Assembly (NCBI GenBank): GCA_029844215.1
Contig: CM056718.1
Location: 84,866,764 to 84,930,763 of the forward strand
Source of the DNA: Przewalskia tangutica
Lineage: Eukaryota > Streptophyta > Magnoliopsida > Solanales > Solanaceae
Direction of reading: 5' to 3'
DNA: 64,000 nt
The position numbers and the translations under genes are program-made. Below, in pieces: positions 11,441 to 24,039 of this stretch. The number at the start of each line of letters is the position of its first letter. Position 1 is the first letter of the stretch. The notes under the pieces are model-generated. The model saw nothing but the letters and a program-made list of their open reading frames with translations, was not told where the DNA came from and searched no databases.

Positions 11441-12249
11441 CAGAGGATTACCTTCTATTGTAATTGGAAATTACATGTTGTTGGAATATATAGTTGAAGT
11501 ATACTATATATAGAATTGAACATAGTTGTGCGGCAATGTCTTTTGACTTAAGCCTGAATAATACTTACGGCAATGTCTTGCGACTTAAGCCTGAATTTAA
11601 ATAAGAGAAGCTGACGTAATTACATGGGTGTATTCGATGAGACTTTTGTAGCATTAATGTGTAGTAGAATTGTACACGTCCGGTTAGACGTGCAACCCCC
11701 CGGTTGGCTTGGTAGCCGGCCTCGATTGAGAGAGATTTACGCTGTTTGCGGGGGAAATCGCGAATTTTACGTAGAATATTCTACGTTGAGATCTAGGATG
11801 TTAATAGGCGCTTTGTGGCCTCTATAGGTTGAAGTACTACGTGTGGTGCAATCTACGTGGCTTAAGGAGTAGCCGACGGTTTGAAGTACTTGTAGCGTTT
11901 TGCTATTAGTCGATAATCGTCGCGAGGTCTGTGAACCTCTTCCTCTCTGTTCTAGCATGAGATGTGGGAGCTAGGTCGTACGGTGACGTCATGTGTTAAG
12001 CGTATTTGGTTGTTTTAAAACATAAGTGTTATACTAGCTTTATGGGAAGTTAGGTATAACGTCTTAAGTGGTAAAATGAATGGTTTATTAATTTCAAAAG
12101 TTAAGAGATCGGATCTTATAAGATAAGAGACTTAACTTAAATGAATTAATATGGATTTTGTGTGAAACCTCATTCGTGAGTAATGAGTACTTGGTTTTAA
12201 AAGGAATAATGTTTTCTTGATTTGGAAATCGAATGTGTATCAATAAACC

Positions 12250-12380
12250 ACTGCAGCGTTAATAAAGGAAAATGTATTGAATAATTAAGTATTATTAAAA
12301 CCAGTAGAAACCTCCATCTGCATAGAAGCTAAGATGAGACAAAATGATATTACATTTTCTAGATCATGGCTGCTTAATAA
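12250..12380 (+). other. Conserved LTR stem-loop with AATAAA (copy in B)
   Basis: AATAAAGGAAAATGTA near 12261-12276 faces TACATTTTCT at 12351-12360. An outer CAGC/GCTG pair (12254-12257 with 12369-12372) could extend the stem. Confidence 0.5.
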
Positions 12381-12981
12381 GATTGATTATGAACAAGATT
12401 AACCTACTCACCTATGGCATATGTTACTCTATTGTTTTAAAAAGAGGTTAAGACATTGAACTATGAAACTTTTCTAAAAAGAGACTTGCGTAATTGAAAT
12501 TAGGCAAACTGGAACTTTTAGGGAAAAGAAAGGCATTGTGTTGTCTTAAAATGGTTCAAAACATAAAGTGTTATAACAGCTTTATGGGAAGTTGGTTATA
12601 ACGACTTTATGAAAACAAAAGAAGGGTTTTATCATTTGTTTTAATGCGGTAACTTGACTTTTAAAAGAGAAGTATTTTGGTCCAAAGGAAGGCATGGTAT
12701 TGCCTTAATTTGGTCTTAAAAAAAGGAAAGTATGAAAGTTGTTTTGGTTTACTTAAAAGATATAAGTCACACATTTTTTTTATATACTACGGGTATCGGG
12801 TGACTTTTAGAAAAGGAATGAATCTCTTAAAAGGAATTTAACGTACGTAGTACTTTAGGGTTAAAATCCGGACTTTGACATAAAATGAAAGTACCTTGAG
12901 TTGTGTATAACTTGCCTATGCTTGTTGTTATGAAACTTGACCATGTTACGTGTGATAGCCTTGTTGTGCAAGTACTGTGTT

Positions 12982-13170
12982 CTACTCGACTACCGGTTCA
13001 TCCGGGAATGTATTTCACTCGACTCTGGTTCATCCGAATGTATTTCACTCGACTCTAGGTTCATCCGAATGTACTTCACTCGACTACGGTTCATCCGGAA
13101 TGTACTTCACTCGACTCTAGGTTCATCCGGGAATGTATTTCACTCGACTCACGGTTCATCCGAATGTATT
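12982..13170 (+). repeat. 30-33 bp minisatellite in LTR B, six units
   Basis: Each unit contains CTCGACT, GGTTCATCC and GAATGTA. Six units occur here; the partner LTR E has eight, so copy number changed within one insertion. Confidence 0.85.
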
Positions 13171-13831
13171 CCACATGTTTCTATCGGGTCCATAAGATGG
13201 CGAGACCTGTTATACTTATCACATGATTTGTACCTAGACTGCCGGCAGTGAGGAAGGAGTTCCACGGGCATGAGGGATGACTTTGAGGGCGTGAGTCCCT
13301 GACTTGACATGACTGCTTTTATGTTGTGACCTGTAGTTTGGTTATCATACATGTCTCCTGCTTTATATAGACTATTATGATTTCATTTCTGATATTTCTG
13401 ATTTCACATATTTGGTACTGTTGTCTTGACCTCCTTGGGGTTGCGTTCATCTGCGCGGTAGAGGTACATCGGTGTCGATCCATTATAGGATCACATTTCG
13501 GCGTGTTGGGAAGCTCCGTTCCTTGAGGCTTATCTTTGGTATGTTACCACAGTGCGTAGGTTCTTGTACATTCGGGGTATGGCGGGGCCCTGTCCGTCAT
13601 AGTTGTTATCACTTCTTAAGTGCATGTAAATGCTTGTTGTGGCGTAGTCCAAAAGGATAACTGTTCGTATTTATGTATATATCCGAAGGCAAGCTGTTTT
13701 GGTTGCTTTGTTTATTTATCATGTCTCTTAATTCATGTTCATGTTTTTATTTCCGCTGATTTTCTCGATGTTGTATCACTAGGGTGCCCGGTAAGGCACG
13801 ATCCGGGCAGGTTGGTTGGTCGTGACAAAAG

Positions 13832-13843
13832 TGGTATCGAAGC
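13832..13843 (+). other. Primer binding site, element B-E
   Basis: TGGTATCGAAGC, a variant of TGGTATCAGAGC; the CAG to CGA change is one of the recurrent differences described in the findings. Confidence 0.75.
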
Positions 13844-13888
13844 GATTAGTCTCGGAAAGTGTCTATAGACCGTGTCTAGTAGAGTCTT

Positions 13889-13922
13889 GATTATCGATGT
13901 GTTGTGCACCACATCTATAATC
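13889..13922 (+). promoter_or_regulatory. Leader hairpin with GTGCAC loop, element B-E
   Basis: GATTATCGATGTG pairs with CACATCTATAATC; loop TTGTGCAC with GTGCAC at 13904-13909. The variable inner pair is A-U here. Confidence 0.6.
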
Positions 13923-14032
13923 GTGGAGCTATAGGACATTTAGGATTGATTTCCATTCTTCTCATTCCGAGATCGTGCCTTAGAGGCGTGTGATAAGTTG
14001 GACCCTCCGACGTATTCCTTTCTTTTACGATT

Positions 14033-15224
14033 ATGCCTCCGTAAAACCTGAGCCCAGATAGGCAAGCGATCGAGGCTGTTAGTGAGATCTGAGAGAATGC
14101 GAGCGCGAGCGATCGGTGCACGAGACGATGCTTCCGCGGCGAAGTTTCGCGACGCCAAGACCCAGCGAGTTTAAAGCGCGGCGGTGGGCTGCGAGACTCT
14201 GATACTGAGCCTCCGGTCTCACGGCTGGAGCGAATGAGATGGGGTACAAGGAGATGGCGATTCGCGGCGGTCGTGGCGAATATGAGATAGGATCGGCGAT
14301 TCGGCCCGATAGCACCGTAGTTCACCCCGGCGAGCGATTTGAGGCTACGTGACTTTACGAGTTGTAGCCCGCCGATGTTCTATGGATCGAGAGCCGAGGA
14401 TGACCCTCGGGAGTTTATCCAAGCGCCTACAGGATCATGAGTGATCGAGCCTCGAGGCGTAGTCGGTGGTATTGGGTTCGCATCACCGCATGATCTGCGG
14501 TTGGGTTTGATTCGTGGGCTGTCCGGGAAGAGCATGCACTTCCAGCAGATTTGGGACGAGTTCTCGAGGCATTTCTTGCACATTTCTTGCCTCACGAGAT
14601 GAGGAGGGCTCGGGCCAGTTTTTGACGTTGAGCGGGGCGGGCGGACGGTTAGAAGTACAATGTGGAGTTCGACTCATTAGCTCGGTATGTTCCAGCCAGT
14701 AGCGGATATGGAGAGCAGTACACCGCTACGCCACCGGTGGACGATTACTTGGCGAGGCTTATGCGGGTGTAGCTCTTCACCGCATGGACATTGCCCGCAT
14801 GCAAGCTCATGCACTAGGATGTGAGGCACGAAGAGGTCGGCGGAATGGCCGAGATCGGCGAAGAGGCGTGACAGCAGGTCCTTTGGTAACTTTCGAGGCG
14901 GACCGCCTCGGCAGAGTTAGTTATGTACCTCCGATGCAGTGGTCCTCCGCGATCTTGAGGCGTTGGGGTATTCGGGGCTGGTCGAGCTCGTGGCTTCGTT
15001 CACGGTATACGTGAGTGCTAGCGGCGAGATTCATGTCCCCCTCGGTGTACGATGTGGCAAACATCATCCGGAATGTCGTCTTTTCTGGTGCTTGTTTCAC
15101 TGCGGCCGTCGTGGCCATGTGACGAGAGTGCTTATAGGAGAATGCCGGCGGCAGCGCGACCTGCCGGATCGATGGCGGGTTCATCGCCTTCTGACTATGC
15201 GCCTGCAGTGTGCCTATGATTAGA
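14033..15224 (+). pseudogene. gag: Gag of element B-E, heavily frameshifted
   Basis: The ATG at 14033 (MPP) matches the gag start of the other elements. Gag motifs are scattered over all three frames: the capsid segment near 14370-14700, MDIARMQAHALGCEARRGRRN at 14784-14845 (see it as two halves around ALGC), and a CCHC-like knuckle CFHCGRRGHVTR near 15094-15128. It ends near a TGATTAG at 15218-15224, followed by the 3' noncoding module, with no protease or RT. This is one of the most broken copies; many breaks fall at CAG, CTG or CCG words. Confidence 0.7.
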
Positions 15225-16229
15225 GTGGCGCGGTAGGTTCAGGTATATCCTTAACCCTCTAGAGACTTGTATGTATTGATGATGTGTTTAGTGTTATGTC
15301 GGATAGCTTTGTGCTAAAATGTGATTTAGAAACCTGGTTAGTGTAAAAGGGTAAGCCTGGGGGTGAGAAAATGATGAACCTTAGAATACTACAGTTGAGA
15401 CCTTAGATGTAAGGCCGTCTTGAGTACAAGTTTTTGCGAGTGATCTTTGTCAGAACGTATAGGTATACGTGGTGTATTTGTGTGATAAGTCCCTGGGTAG
15501 TGTGAAATGGAAGTGGTAGCTTTCATGACCTGTAGAGGTAAGATTGTTCCGGATCGGGGAACAAGAGCGTGATGCGTTAAGTGGGTCAGGTTGGGGCCAT
15601 GTTGAGGGCCAACCCGCAGCCTGTTTTCGAGGTGGGGTCAGCTCTGGGTGGTCCCGCCAGGTGGTAGGGTCACGAGGGTGCTAGGCCCAGGTTTAGTTGA
15701 CCATCGTATGAGTTCGTGGATGTGTTCAACCAGAAGCAGACCGTGAAGGCCGAGAATGGCCCTAGAAGAAATCGAGGTTAGTAAGATGACCAAGTTTGGA
15801 GGTAGTGACTCCAAGGGTTGGAAACAGCGTTGGCGAAGTGTGGTGCATTATACTAGAAGAGTTCAAGTGTCCGAGAAGAGTACGACGAGTAAGGGTAGAG
15901 GCGAGCATGTATTGCGAGCTTAGATATGATCATTTCTTGTGAAGGGAGAAGGTGCGAAGGATGTATATTTTAGACCTCATGGATCGCATGCAGTCCGGTA
16001 CCCTTTGTTGGGTCGCCGGAGTGACACTAGAACCTCGCGGCAAAGTGACAAAAGTTCGTGATGTTAGAGGTGTTTCCTCGTGGACTTGGATGTAAGTATT
16101 TGCGCAGGTGTTTCTGTGGCCAGGTGTGGCAGGATTGTTCTCGTAAGTATAGTAGTGAAGACTTTACTGGCGCATGTTTGTTTTGAGGCTTAGAAGGAAC
16201 ATTCGGGACGAATGTTTCTAGGAGGAGAA
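15225..16229 (+). other. 3' internal noncoding module of element B-E
   Basis: This stretch holds the shared module: TATATCCTTAACCCTC, TAGATGTAAGGCCGTC, TCACGAGGGTGCTAGGCCC, then GTTAGTAAGATGACCAAG. No reading frame of note. Near 15989-16050 a segment resembles the odd end of the 5' LTR of P (30486-30555). Confidence 0.65.
16198..16229 (+). other. Palindrome and polypurine tract, element B-E
   Basis: AACATTCGGGACGAATGTT (16198-16216) is a perfect 8-bp inverted repeat around GGA. GGAGGAGAA follows directly before the LTR and is the plus-strand primer. Confidence 0.75.
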
Positions 16230-16644
16230 TGTTATAGCGTATTTCGTGGTATGTGCGTGAGGCGTGCGTATATAAATTTGAGCCTTAAAGATTAGGCAAG
16301 AATGAAATTTTGTGCACAAGTACCGAAAAGTCGTTTTTTCGAAAGCGTTTCCACGACTTTCGTAGGGAAAATTCCGCTATGTCATTAATAATTTTTGCGG
16401 ATTTTTCCGGAGACGAAACATTTTGGACCAACGGGAGGGTGACATGTCACCTCACATTGGAAGAAGTGGGCGGCCAAAGGGAAAAGTGGGCACGTTTTTT
16501 GTGCAAAATTGTGGTCAAGGGTTAGGTAGGATATTTTGTGTAGTTGATGAGCAAGTGGGACCCACAAACACATGGCTTCATCTTGACCTTACACTTGCCT
16601 TACACTTGGATAGATCTTGGCCATTGGTTGGCCATTTCTTGACC

Positions 16645-16652
16645 TATAAATA
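16645..16652 (+). promoter_or_regulatory. TATA box and inverted CCAAT, LTR E
   Basis: TATAAATA preceded by GGCCATTGGTTGGCC. Confidence 0.75.
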
Positions 16653-17947
16653 CCTCTAAGTTGATGAACTTATTCATCCAAAAATTGTCTAAGTCTTGAA
16701 AAATCCCTCCTCTCCCTCTTGTTGTTTTCGTCCACCACACCCCTCCCATTGAGTGAGCTTGGCGAGAGCTTCCTCCCCTTTGTAGTGGTTAGTGGTAGGT
16801 ACCCCCCTAGCCTAGTTGTTTTCGTATAATACCCCCCTTTTTGTGGTATAGAAATACTCTCCTAGTATTGTTATAATGCCCAAATACCTTAGACCAAATA
16901 CCTTATAGTTTTCCCAAGGTTACAATTTTACAAAAGCCCAGAAAATACTATTATACTTCCTCGATCACAAAAACGAAACCTAAGTAAATCTTCACGTAGT
17001 TGAAGTGTTAAGTAGAAGTTGGTTAGAACTTCAGGGTTGTTGGAGCGGGTTGGGCGCACGGAGTAGGAGCTAAATCCTGCTCAGGATCGACATATAAACT
17101 CGGATAATTTTGGGCTTATCGAGGTAAACACTCTTGACCTTCTATTGTAATTGGAAATTACATGTTGTTGGAATATATAGTTGAAGTATACTATATATAG
17201 AATTGAACATAGTTGTGCGGCAATGTCTTTTGACTTAAGCCTGAATAATACTTACGGCAATGTCTTGCGACTTAAGCCTGAATTTAAATAAGAGAACTGA
17301 ACTGTAATTACATAGGGTGTATTCAGATGAACTTGTGTAAGCATTCTTGTGTAGTAGAATTGTACACGTCGGTTAGGCGTGCAAACCCCCCCTGGTTGGC
17401 TTGGTAGCCGGCCTCGATTGAGGAGGAGATTTACGCTGTTGCGGGAGAGTCTTTGCCAATTTTACGTAGAATATTCTACGTTGAGATCTAGGATGTTAAT
17501 AGGCGCCTTGGCCTCTATAGGTTGAAGTACTACGGGTGGTGCAATCGACGTGGCTTAAGGAGTAGCCGACGGTTTGAAGTACTTGGAGCGTTTTGCTATT
17601 AGTCGATAATCGTCGCGAGGTATGTGAACCTCTTCCTATCTTTTCTAGCATGATATGTGTGAGCTATGTAGTACGGTAGACGTACATGTGTTAACTGGAT
17701 TTGGTTAGTGTAAAAACATGAGTGTTATACTAGGGTTATGGGAAGTTAGGTATAACGTCTTACGGGTGGTACAATGAATGGTTTATTAATTTCAAAAGTT
17801 AAGAGACTGGATCTTATAAGATAAGAGACTTAACTTAAATGAATTAATATGGATTTTGTGTGAAACCTCATTCGTGAGTAATGAGTACTTGGTTTTTAAA
17901 AGGAATAATGTTTTACTGATTTCGGAAATCAGAATGTGTATCAATAA

Positions 17948-18070
17948 ACCATCTTGGCGTTAATAAAGGAAAATGTATTGAATAATTAAGTATTATTAAA
18001 ACCGGTAGAAACCTCCATCTGCATAGAAGCTAAGATGAGACAAAATGATATTACATTTTCTAGATCATGG
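17948..18070 (+). other. Conserved LTR stem-loop with AATAAA (copy in E)
   Basis: GGAAAATGTA pairs with TACATTTTCT, as in LTR B. Confidence 0.5.
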
Positions 18071-18679
18071 GTCTTAATAAGATTGATTATGAACAAGATT
18101 AACCTACTCACCTATGGCATATGTTACTCTATTGTTTTAAAAAGAGGTTAAGACATTGAACTATGAAACTTTTCTAAAAAGAGACTTGCGTACTTGAAAT
18201 TAGGCAAACCGAACTTTAGGAAAAGAAAGGCATTGTGTTGTCTTAAAATGGTTTAAAACATAAAGTGTTATAACAGCTTTATGGGAAGTTGGTTATAACG
18301 ACTTTATGAAAACAAAAGAAGGGTTTTATCATTTGTTTTAATGCGGTAACTTGACTTTTAAAAGAGAAGTATTTTGGTCCAAAGGAAGGCATGGTATTGC
18401 CTTAATTTGGTCTTAAAAAAAGGAAAGTATGAAAGTTGTTTTGGTGTACTTAAAAGATATAAGTCACGCATTTTTTTTATATACTACGGGTATCGGGTGA
18501 CTTTTAGAAAAGGAATGAATCTCTTAAAAGGAATTTAACGTACGTAGTACTTTAGGGTTAAAATCCGGACTTTGACATAAAATGAAAGTACCTTGAGTTG
18601 TGTATAACTTGCCTATGCTTGTTGTTATGAAACTTGACCATGTTACGTGTGATAGCCTTGTTGTGCAAGATCGTGTTTC

Positions 18680-18930
18680 TACTCGACTCTGGTTCATTCG
18701 GGAATGTATTTCACTCGACTACCGGTTCATCCGAATGTATTTCACTCGACTACCGGTTCATCCGAATGTATTTCACTCGACTACCGGTTCATCCGAATGT
18801 ATTTCACTCGACTCTGGTTCATCCGGAATGTACTTCACTCGACTACCGGTTCATCCGGAATGTACTTCACTCGACTACTAGGTTCATCCGGAATGTATTT
18901 CACTCGACTACCGTTCATCCGGAATGTATT
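18680..18930 (+). repeat. 30-bp minisatellite in LTR E, eight units
   Basis: Units of CTCGACTACCGGTTCATCC plus GAATGTATTTCA. Translations in all three frames give repetitive peptides; this is not a gene. Confidence 0.85.
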
Positions 18931-20474
18931 CCACATGTTTCTATCTTTGGTCCATAAGATGGGCCGAGACACGTTATACGTATCACATGATTTGTACCTA
19001 GACCGGCGGTGAGGAAGGAGTTCCACGGGCATGAGGATGACTTTGAGGCGTGAGTCACGACTTGACATGATCGCTTTTATGTTGTGAATCGTAGTTTGGT
19101 TATCATACATGTCTCGCTTTATATAGACTATTATGATTTCATTTACGATATTTCTGCTTTCACATATTTGGTACTGTTGTCGACCTCCTTGAGGGCTGCG
19201 TTCATGCCGCAGTAGAGGTACATCGGCCGTCGATCCGCTTATAGGATCACATTTCAGTGTTGGAAGCTCGTTCCTTGGAGGCTTATCTTTGGTATGTTAC
19301 CACAGTCAGAGGTTCTTGTACATTCGGGGTATGGCGGGGCCCCTGTCCCGTCATAGTTGTTGTCACTTCTTAGAAGTGCATGTAATCTTGTTGTGGCGAT
19401 GCGTAAAAAGGATAAGCGTTCGTATTTATGTATATATCTTGAAGGCAACTGTTTTGGTTGCTTTGTTTATTTATCATGTCTCTTAATTCATGTTCATGTT
19501 TTTATTTCGCTGATTTTCTCGATGTTGTATCACTAGGGTGCGGGTAAGGCACGATCCACGCCCGAAGTTCGGTCGTGACAGTCGGTCGAGTGGTCCCGCC
19601 GGTGGTAGGTCACCAACCCGGGCGTGACCGGTGCCCTACGGGCACCGCCTACCTTAACAACTAAGCAAAGCTGCGGAAATTAAATAACACCTATTTTTTT
19701 ATAAAACCAACGTGCGTGCAAAGCCGACAAGGCTGCCATATAATATACATAATAAAAGACACTACACTGCATACGCAGTCCAATCCCACATATGAATACG
19801 CACTTAAGAGTTTTATGAAATATGACGACAAGGCCCCGCCGTACCCATAATCGTACAAAGCACATCTTGAGGAACTATACCAAAATGATAAACTCCACGA
19901 ACATGTGAGCTATCCAAAACTACGGCGGTCCTACACTGCCGATCACCAAATCTAGTACCTAAACTGCGGCATGACGCAGCCCCGGCGAGGTCGATGCGAA
20001 GAATGTACCAAGTATGTGAGCGATGAAATCGTAATAAAATCATAACGCTAACAAAGCGGAGACATGTGCGATAGCCAACCTACGATGCATAACACATGAA
20101 CAGTCATATCAAGTCAGGGACGCAGGCCCTCAAAGTCACTACTCAAATATAACTACGGGTCTTACGCCCATAATATCAATCATGCCCGTGGAATCCTTCC
20201 TCACTGCCGGCAGTCCATGATATAATAACACCAATAAGGATACATGAACACCAAGTCCCACTGTGTCCTAAATGCCTCGTGGTCTCATGCCCTAATCCCA
20301 CATCGTAAAAGCATGACCATGGGTAACACCATCAAATCAGGGACATATATGATAATCAAATTACAACACATTGTGCCTTACTAACAATGAGAGTAAACGA
20401 TGGTATCCTTACAATATAAAATAGAAAGCTCGTGATCAAAAGCAGACCATCCGCCCGCAAAGATCATTTAACCA

Positions 20475-20690
20475 TCTTACTCGCGGGACTATTTCACCCG
20501 CGTAGGCGCGTGGACCCGCGTGAGGTATTCCTCGCATGGGACTATTTCACCCGCATAAGCCCTTACGGACTCGCATGAGGTATTCCTCGCATAGGCTGGA
20601 CCCGCCCGCATGGGACTATTTCACCCGCATAAGTCCTTACGGACCGCGAGGTATTCCTCGCATCGTGGGTAGCAATTCCACGGAATCTGC
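20475..20690 (-). repeat. Variable-slot tandem array, LTR K
   Basis: About three imperfect units contain GACTATTTCACCCGCATAAG and GAGGTATTCCTCGCAT. Read in reverse they give the ATGCGAGG and ATGCGGG words also found in the slot of LTRs F and P. Confidence 0.7.
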
Positions 20691-20769
20691 AAATGCCACA
20701 AACCCGGGGAATGACCCCGAAACGACTGATATACCAATAGCACACAACCGGCTATTTCCAGCACACATA

Positions 20770-21365
20770 GGAAATTCTCAACTAAACAAGCCAAAGTACT
20801 TATCAAGGCACACATAGAATAATTCTCAATTAATCAAGCCAAAGTACTTATCAAGGCACACTTAGACAAATTCTCAATTTATCAGGCCAAAGTACTTATC
20901 AAGGCACAAATAGAATAATTCTCATTTAACAGGCCAAAGTACTTATCAGGGCACAAATAGAATAATTCTCATTTAACAAGCCAAAGTACTTATCAGGGCA
21001 CAAATAGAATAATTCTCATTTAACAAGCCAAAATACTTATCAGGGCACAAATAGAATAATTCTCATTTAACAAGCCAAAGTACTTATCAGGGCACAAATA
21101 GAATAATTCTCATTTAACAAGCCAAAGTACTTATCAGGGCACAAATAGAATAATTCTCATTTAACAAGCCAAAGTACTTATCAGGGCACAAATAGAATAA
21201 TTCTCATTTAACAAGCCAAAGTACTTATCAGGGCACAAATAGAATAATTCTCATTTAACAAGCCAAAGTACTTATCAGGGAACAAATAGAATAATTCTCA
21301 TTTAACAAGTCAAAGTACTTATCAAGGCATCACATAGAATTATTCTCAATTAAACAGGCCAAAGT
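20770..21365 (-). repeat. 47-bp minisatellite in LTR K, about twelve units
   Basis: The unit contains GCCAAAGTACTTATCAGGGC, then ACAAATAGAATAATTCTCATT, repeated with a 47-bp period. Central units are nearly identical and outer ones diverged. The M LTRs keep only about one unit at the homologous place (24571-24640), so the array expanded in K or its parent. Confidence 0.9.
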
Positions 21366-24039
21366 ACTACGTACGTACATTCTTTTCAAAAGACTCCTTT
21401 TTATGTAAAATCCCAAGATACTAACACCCGTAGTATCAAGGCATGTCTATTTTTTCAAAGTAAGTTACTACACGTTTAGAAAACTCATTTCATGGCTTGA
21501 AATCAAGTAACTTCAAATTTTCACAATCTAGGCAACTTATGCCCTTTAATCAAAATAGACAACTTTCTAAACCTTCCATAAAGCCGTTATAACCAACTTC
21601 CCATAAAGCCGTTATAACCCTTTATGGTTTTAGACATATCCATTCCTTTTATAACCAAGAGACTTATACTATTAAAATCAAGTATCACATACTTACAAAT
21701 CACGTTCTTAACTTTCAAAACACTTCAAGTCTCTTAATATATAGGAAACAAGTTTCTTCTACTTTTAAACCTCAAGTAACTCACTCCTTTTAAACAAGTT
21801 ACTTCTCTTAAATCATGTCATTTCTCCTCTTTTAAAACAATTAAGTAAATCACTCCTTTGACTCCCCTAAAGTCATTATAATGACCTTTAGGATTTTGGG
21901 ACTAAGGCACTAGCCCAAAAGATTTGGAAACCACTTCCTTTTCAAGACTCCATGTACTTTAAGTAAAATACTTTCACTTTTAAGAATCCAAACTTCACTA
22001 AGAAAATGGATTTTACAACTTACAATTTAAACATCAAAGTACAATCAAGGAAGTACATAGAATAAATTCTATTCTAGGCAATCCAAATACAACCAAGGAA
22101 TGGATCATTTAAGGAGTAGAACATACTTTATTAATCTTAAGGAATCATGCTAGAAGAGGAGATAGTTCACATACCTTTTCGGCTAAAATCCACAAGCTGC
22201 GAATACTAAAATGCGTGAAGTGTCAACCTATAATGGTCACAACAAGGCTATCAACTTCTAGTCTCTAACGTAGAATAAAACTAAGTGTACGGTCTCTAAT
22301 TCTACGGAAAATCGGGCAGCACTTCCTTTGTTTCTACTCACTTTGCCACCTTTTTCAAGGTCGAATACAATAACCAACACGCCACATTTAAGGCTCCAAA
22401 CAACAACCAAACAAAGGGGATTACACGCCTTACAATACGTGTAAAATTCCGCCCCACAATTCATACCAAAAAGTATAATACTTCACTAGCCATTCTACAA
22501 CATGTAACCAATAACACTACGTCTTTTCCAATCCTTTTCCAATTCCAAGTTCTTAGGTCAACATGTTATTTAGTCATAAACAACTTCAACAACTACATTT
22601 TCCTTCTTACACAACATGCGACGACTTAAACAAATAATCAACTTGAATTGTAGTCTTAAGGCTAACATGCTAGTTTTCGGATTAGGGTTCCAATAGCCCA
22701 TAAACATATCAAACTTCATACTATATAACACATGCTTGCTAAAATCCATAGCTACAACAATAAGTAAGTCTTAACTACTAAAACGACAAAATTATACCTT
22801 TATAAGCCCTTAAAATTTCCAAGATCCAAAGTCGCGCCTTAGCAATTCTTAGCTCCTTTCCTTAAGTTCCAATCCGCTCCAAGCACTCCTTAGAGGCCTA
22901 TGAAGAACCCATCTTCAAGTTCCAACTTCAAAGTTGAAGAACTCCTTAGGTTTCCGCCTTGCGACTAACGTGAAAACTCCGTTTTTCCGAAATCTTTCTA
23001 TTGAGATAACCTTACAACACCCTTAGGAACATTGGGTTAAAGTCTTGTGAACAAAGGATCAAAACTACAAAATTTTCTTGTGGATTATGGCACTAACCCG
23101 AGAGCTACTTGTGAAGAACACAATGTTCTCTAATTTTTCTAAGTCTTCAAGACCTTGTCTTGCTACTAGTAGTATACTTATAACACTGATGGAGGCTTAG
23201 ACTTAAACAAATGTGAGGTTAGGATGAGTTTCACTTGGATCAAGCCTAGGTGGACAAGTTCACTTGTCAACAATATCAAGCTTAGAAGACTTATCATCTA
23301 CATAGGTCAAATGACCATAACACCCTTGCAATATTTCGTCAACATCATGGAGGGTGCCACGTGTCGCCTCTCATTCTCACACGACCACCGGGGCCATGAC
23401 GGTACCTCAGGTACCACTGTCGTATATGTCGAGAATAGCAATGAACATACATAACACATTACTTAGAAAAAGGGTAAACATTATCGCCACGGTAGATAAG
23501 TGTCGCTTTCTATAAAACATACTTAAACAAAAGTATAGTAATACAACTGGTTCTTATAGCCCAAAACACCAACGTGACTACGCACCTCACAGGAATAACA
23601 ATCGTGGCGGGACGGGGCCCCGCCATACCCCGAATGTACAAAAGTCTATAACCTCGAGAATCATACCAAAAGACAAGCCTCCGGAGAGATGGAGCTTCCC
23701 GAAATGAGCAGTGATCCTAAGAGTGCGGACCAGAAGTTACGATCTCGACTGCGGCGTGAACGCACCCCAGAAAGGTCGATAACAAGTACCAAGTATGTGG
23801 CGAAAATCGTAATGAATTCATAATAGCATATATATAAAGCGGGAGACATGTATGATAGCCAAACTACGATACACAACATATACGCACCGTGTCAAGTCGT
23901 GGACTCACGCCTCTAAGTCATCACTCAAATATAACCATAGGTCTCGTGCCCATAATATCAATCGTGCGTGGAATTCCTTTCTCACCGCCGATGCTATGAT
24001 ATAACAACACTAAGAGTACATATGAATACTAGATCCCAC

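Larger units (their letters stand above)
9264..13827 (+). repeat. 5' LTR of element B-E, with LINE insertion
   Basis: TGTTATACCCCGTATTTCC to GGTCGTGACA. Without the LINE (about 10203-11440) it is near 3.3 kb, the size of its partner at 16230-19580. AT-rich segments are almost identical between the two, while C-rich and CNG words differ. It carries the TATA box at 9692, donor-like GAG/GTAAAC at 10190, the stem-loop at about 12250-12380 and a minisatellite of six units at 12982-13170. Confidence 0.85.
9264..19580 (+). mobile_element. Element B-E: gag-only Ty3/gypsy retrotransposon with both LTRs
   Basis: Components are the 5' LTR (9264-13827, including a LINE), primer site, leader hairpin, gag remnant, 3' noncoding module, palindrome plus polypurine tract, and 3' LTR (16230-19580). 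It sits in the internal region of A after GGGGTCA; the flank after it resumes A sequence. The duplication GGTCA (9259-9263) is only approximately repeated as GTCGG after 19580. Pol is missing. Confidence 0.8.
16230..19580 (+). repeat. 3' LTR of element B-E
   Basis: TGTTATAGCGTATTTCG to GGTCGTGACA, 3351 bp. It has the TATA box at 16645, donor-like GAG/GTAAAC at 17121, the stem-loop at about 17948-18070, the CATAAAG/GTTATAAC/CTTTATG motif at 18259-18308 and eight minisatellite units at 18680-18930. Confidence 0.85.
4135..19608 (+). mobile_element. Element A: gag-only Ty3/gypsy retrotransposon, 5' part, with B-E nested in it
   Basis: Element A begins with a TGTTATACC LTR end at 4135; the five bases before it are ATAAC, the expected target duplication. 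Its pieces in this window are the 5' LTR (4135-7342), the internal region (7343-9263) and a short stretch after B-E (19581 to about 19608) matching the internal words GTGGTCCCGCC and GGTGGTAGG of the sister elements. It is then cut by reverse element K, so its 3' LTR is outside the window. Pol is absent: gag is followed directly by the 3' noncoding module. Confidence 0.7.
19609..23376 (-). repeat. LTR of reverse element K, main part
   Basis: The left end (GTCACCAACCCGGGCGTGACCGG) resembles the LTR end of M read in reverse. The interior carries reversed copies of the shared LTR words: the CATAAAGCCGTTATAACC motif near 21585-21640 and the reverse of GGAGCGGATTGG near 22860-22875. The LTR resumes at 62829-63114 after element M, giving a total near 4.05 kb, the longest LTR here. 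Much of the excess is the 47-bp minisatellite. No TATAAATA box is evident. Confidence 0.75.

Noticed and set aside
15989..16053. A second LTR end inside the internal region of B-E
   Set aside because: CAAAGTGACAAAAGT looks like an LTR end plus primer site, but the primer word is missing (TTCGTGATG) and no LTR lies upstream. Kept only as the likely relative of the patch in the 5' LTR of P.
18600..19012. Three overlapping frames rich in FHSTTGSSECISLD-type repeats
   Set aside because: All three frames of the same 30-bp minisatellite stay open, which shows lack of codon constraint.
20770..21365. CRISPR-like array
   Set aside because: The 47-bp units are direct tandem copies without unique spacers, in a plant LTR.
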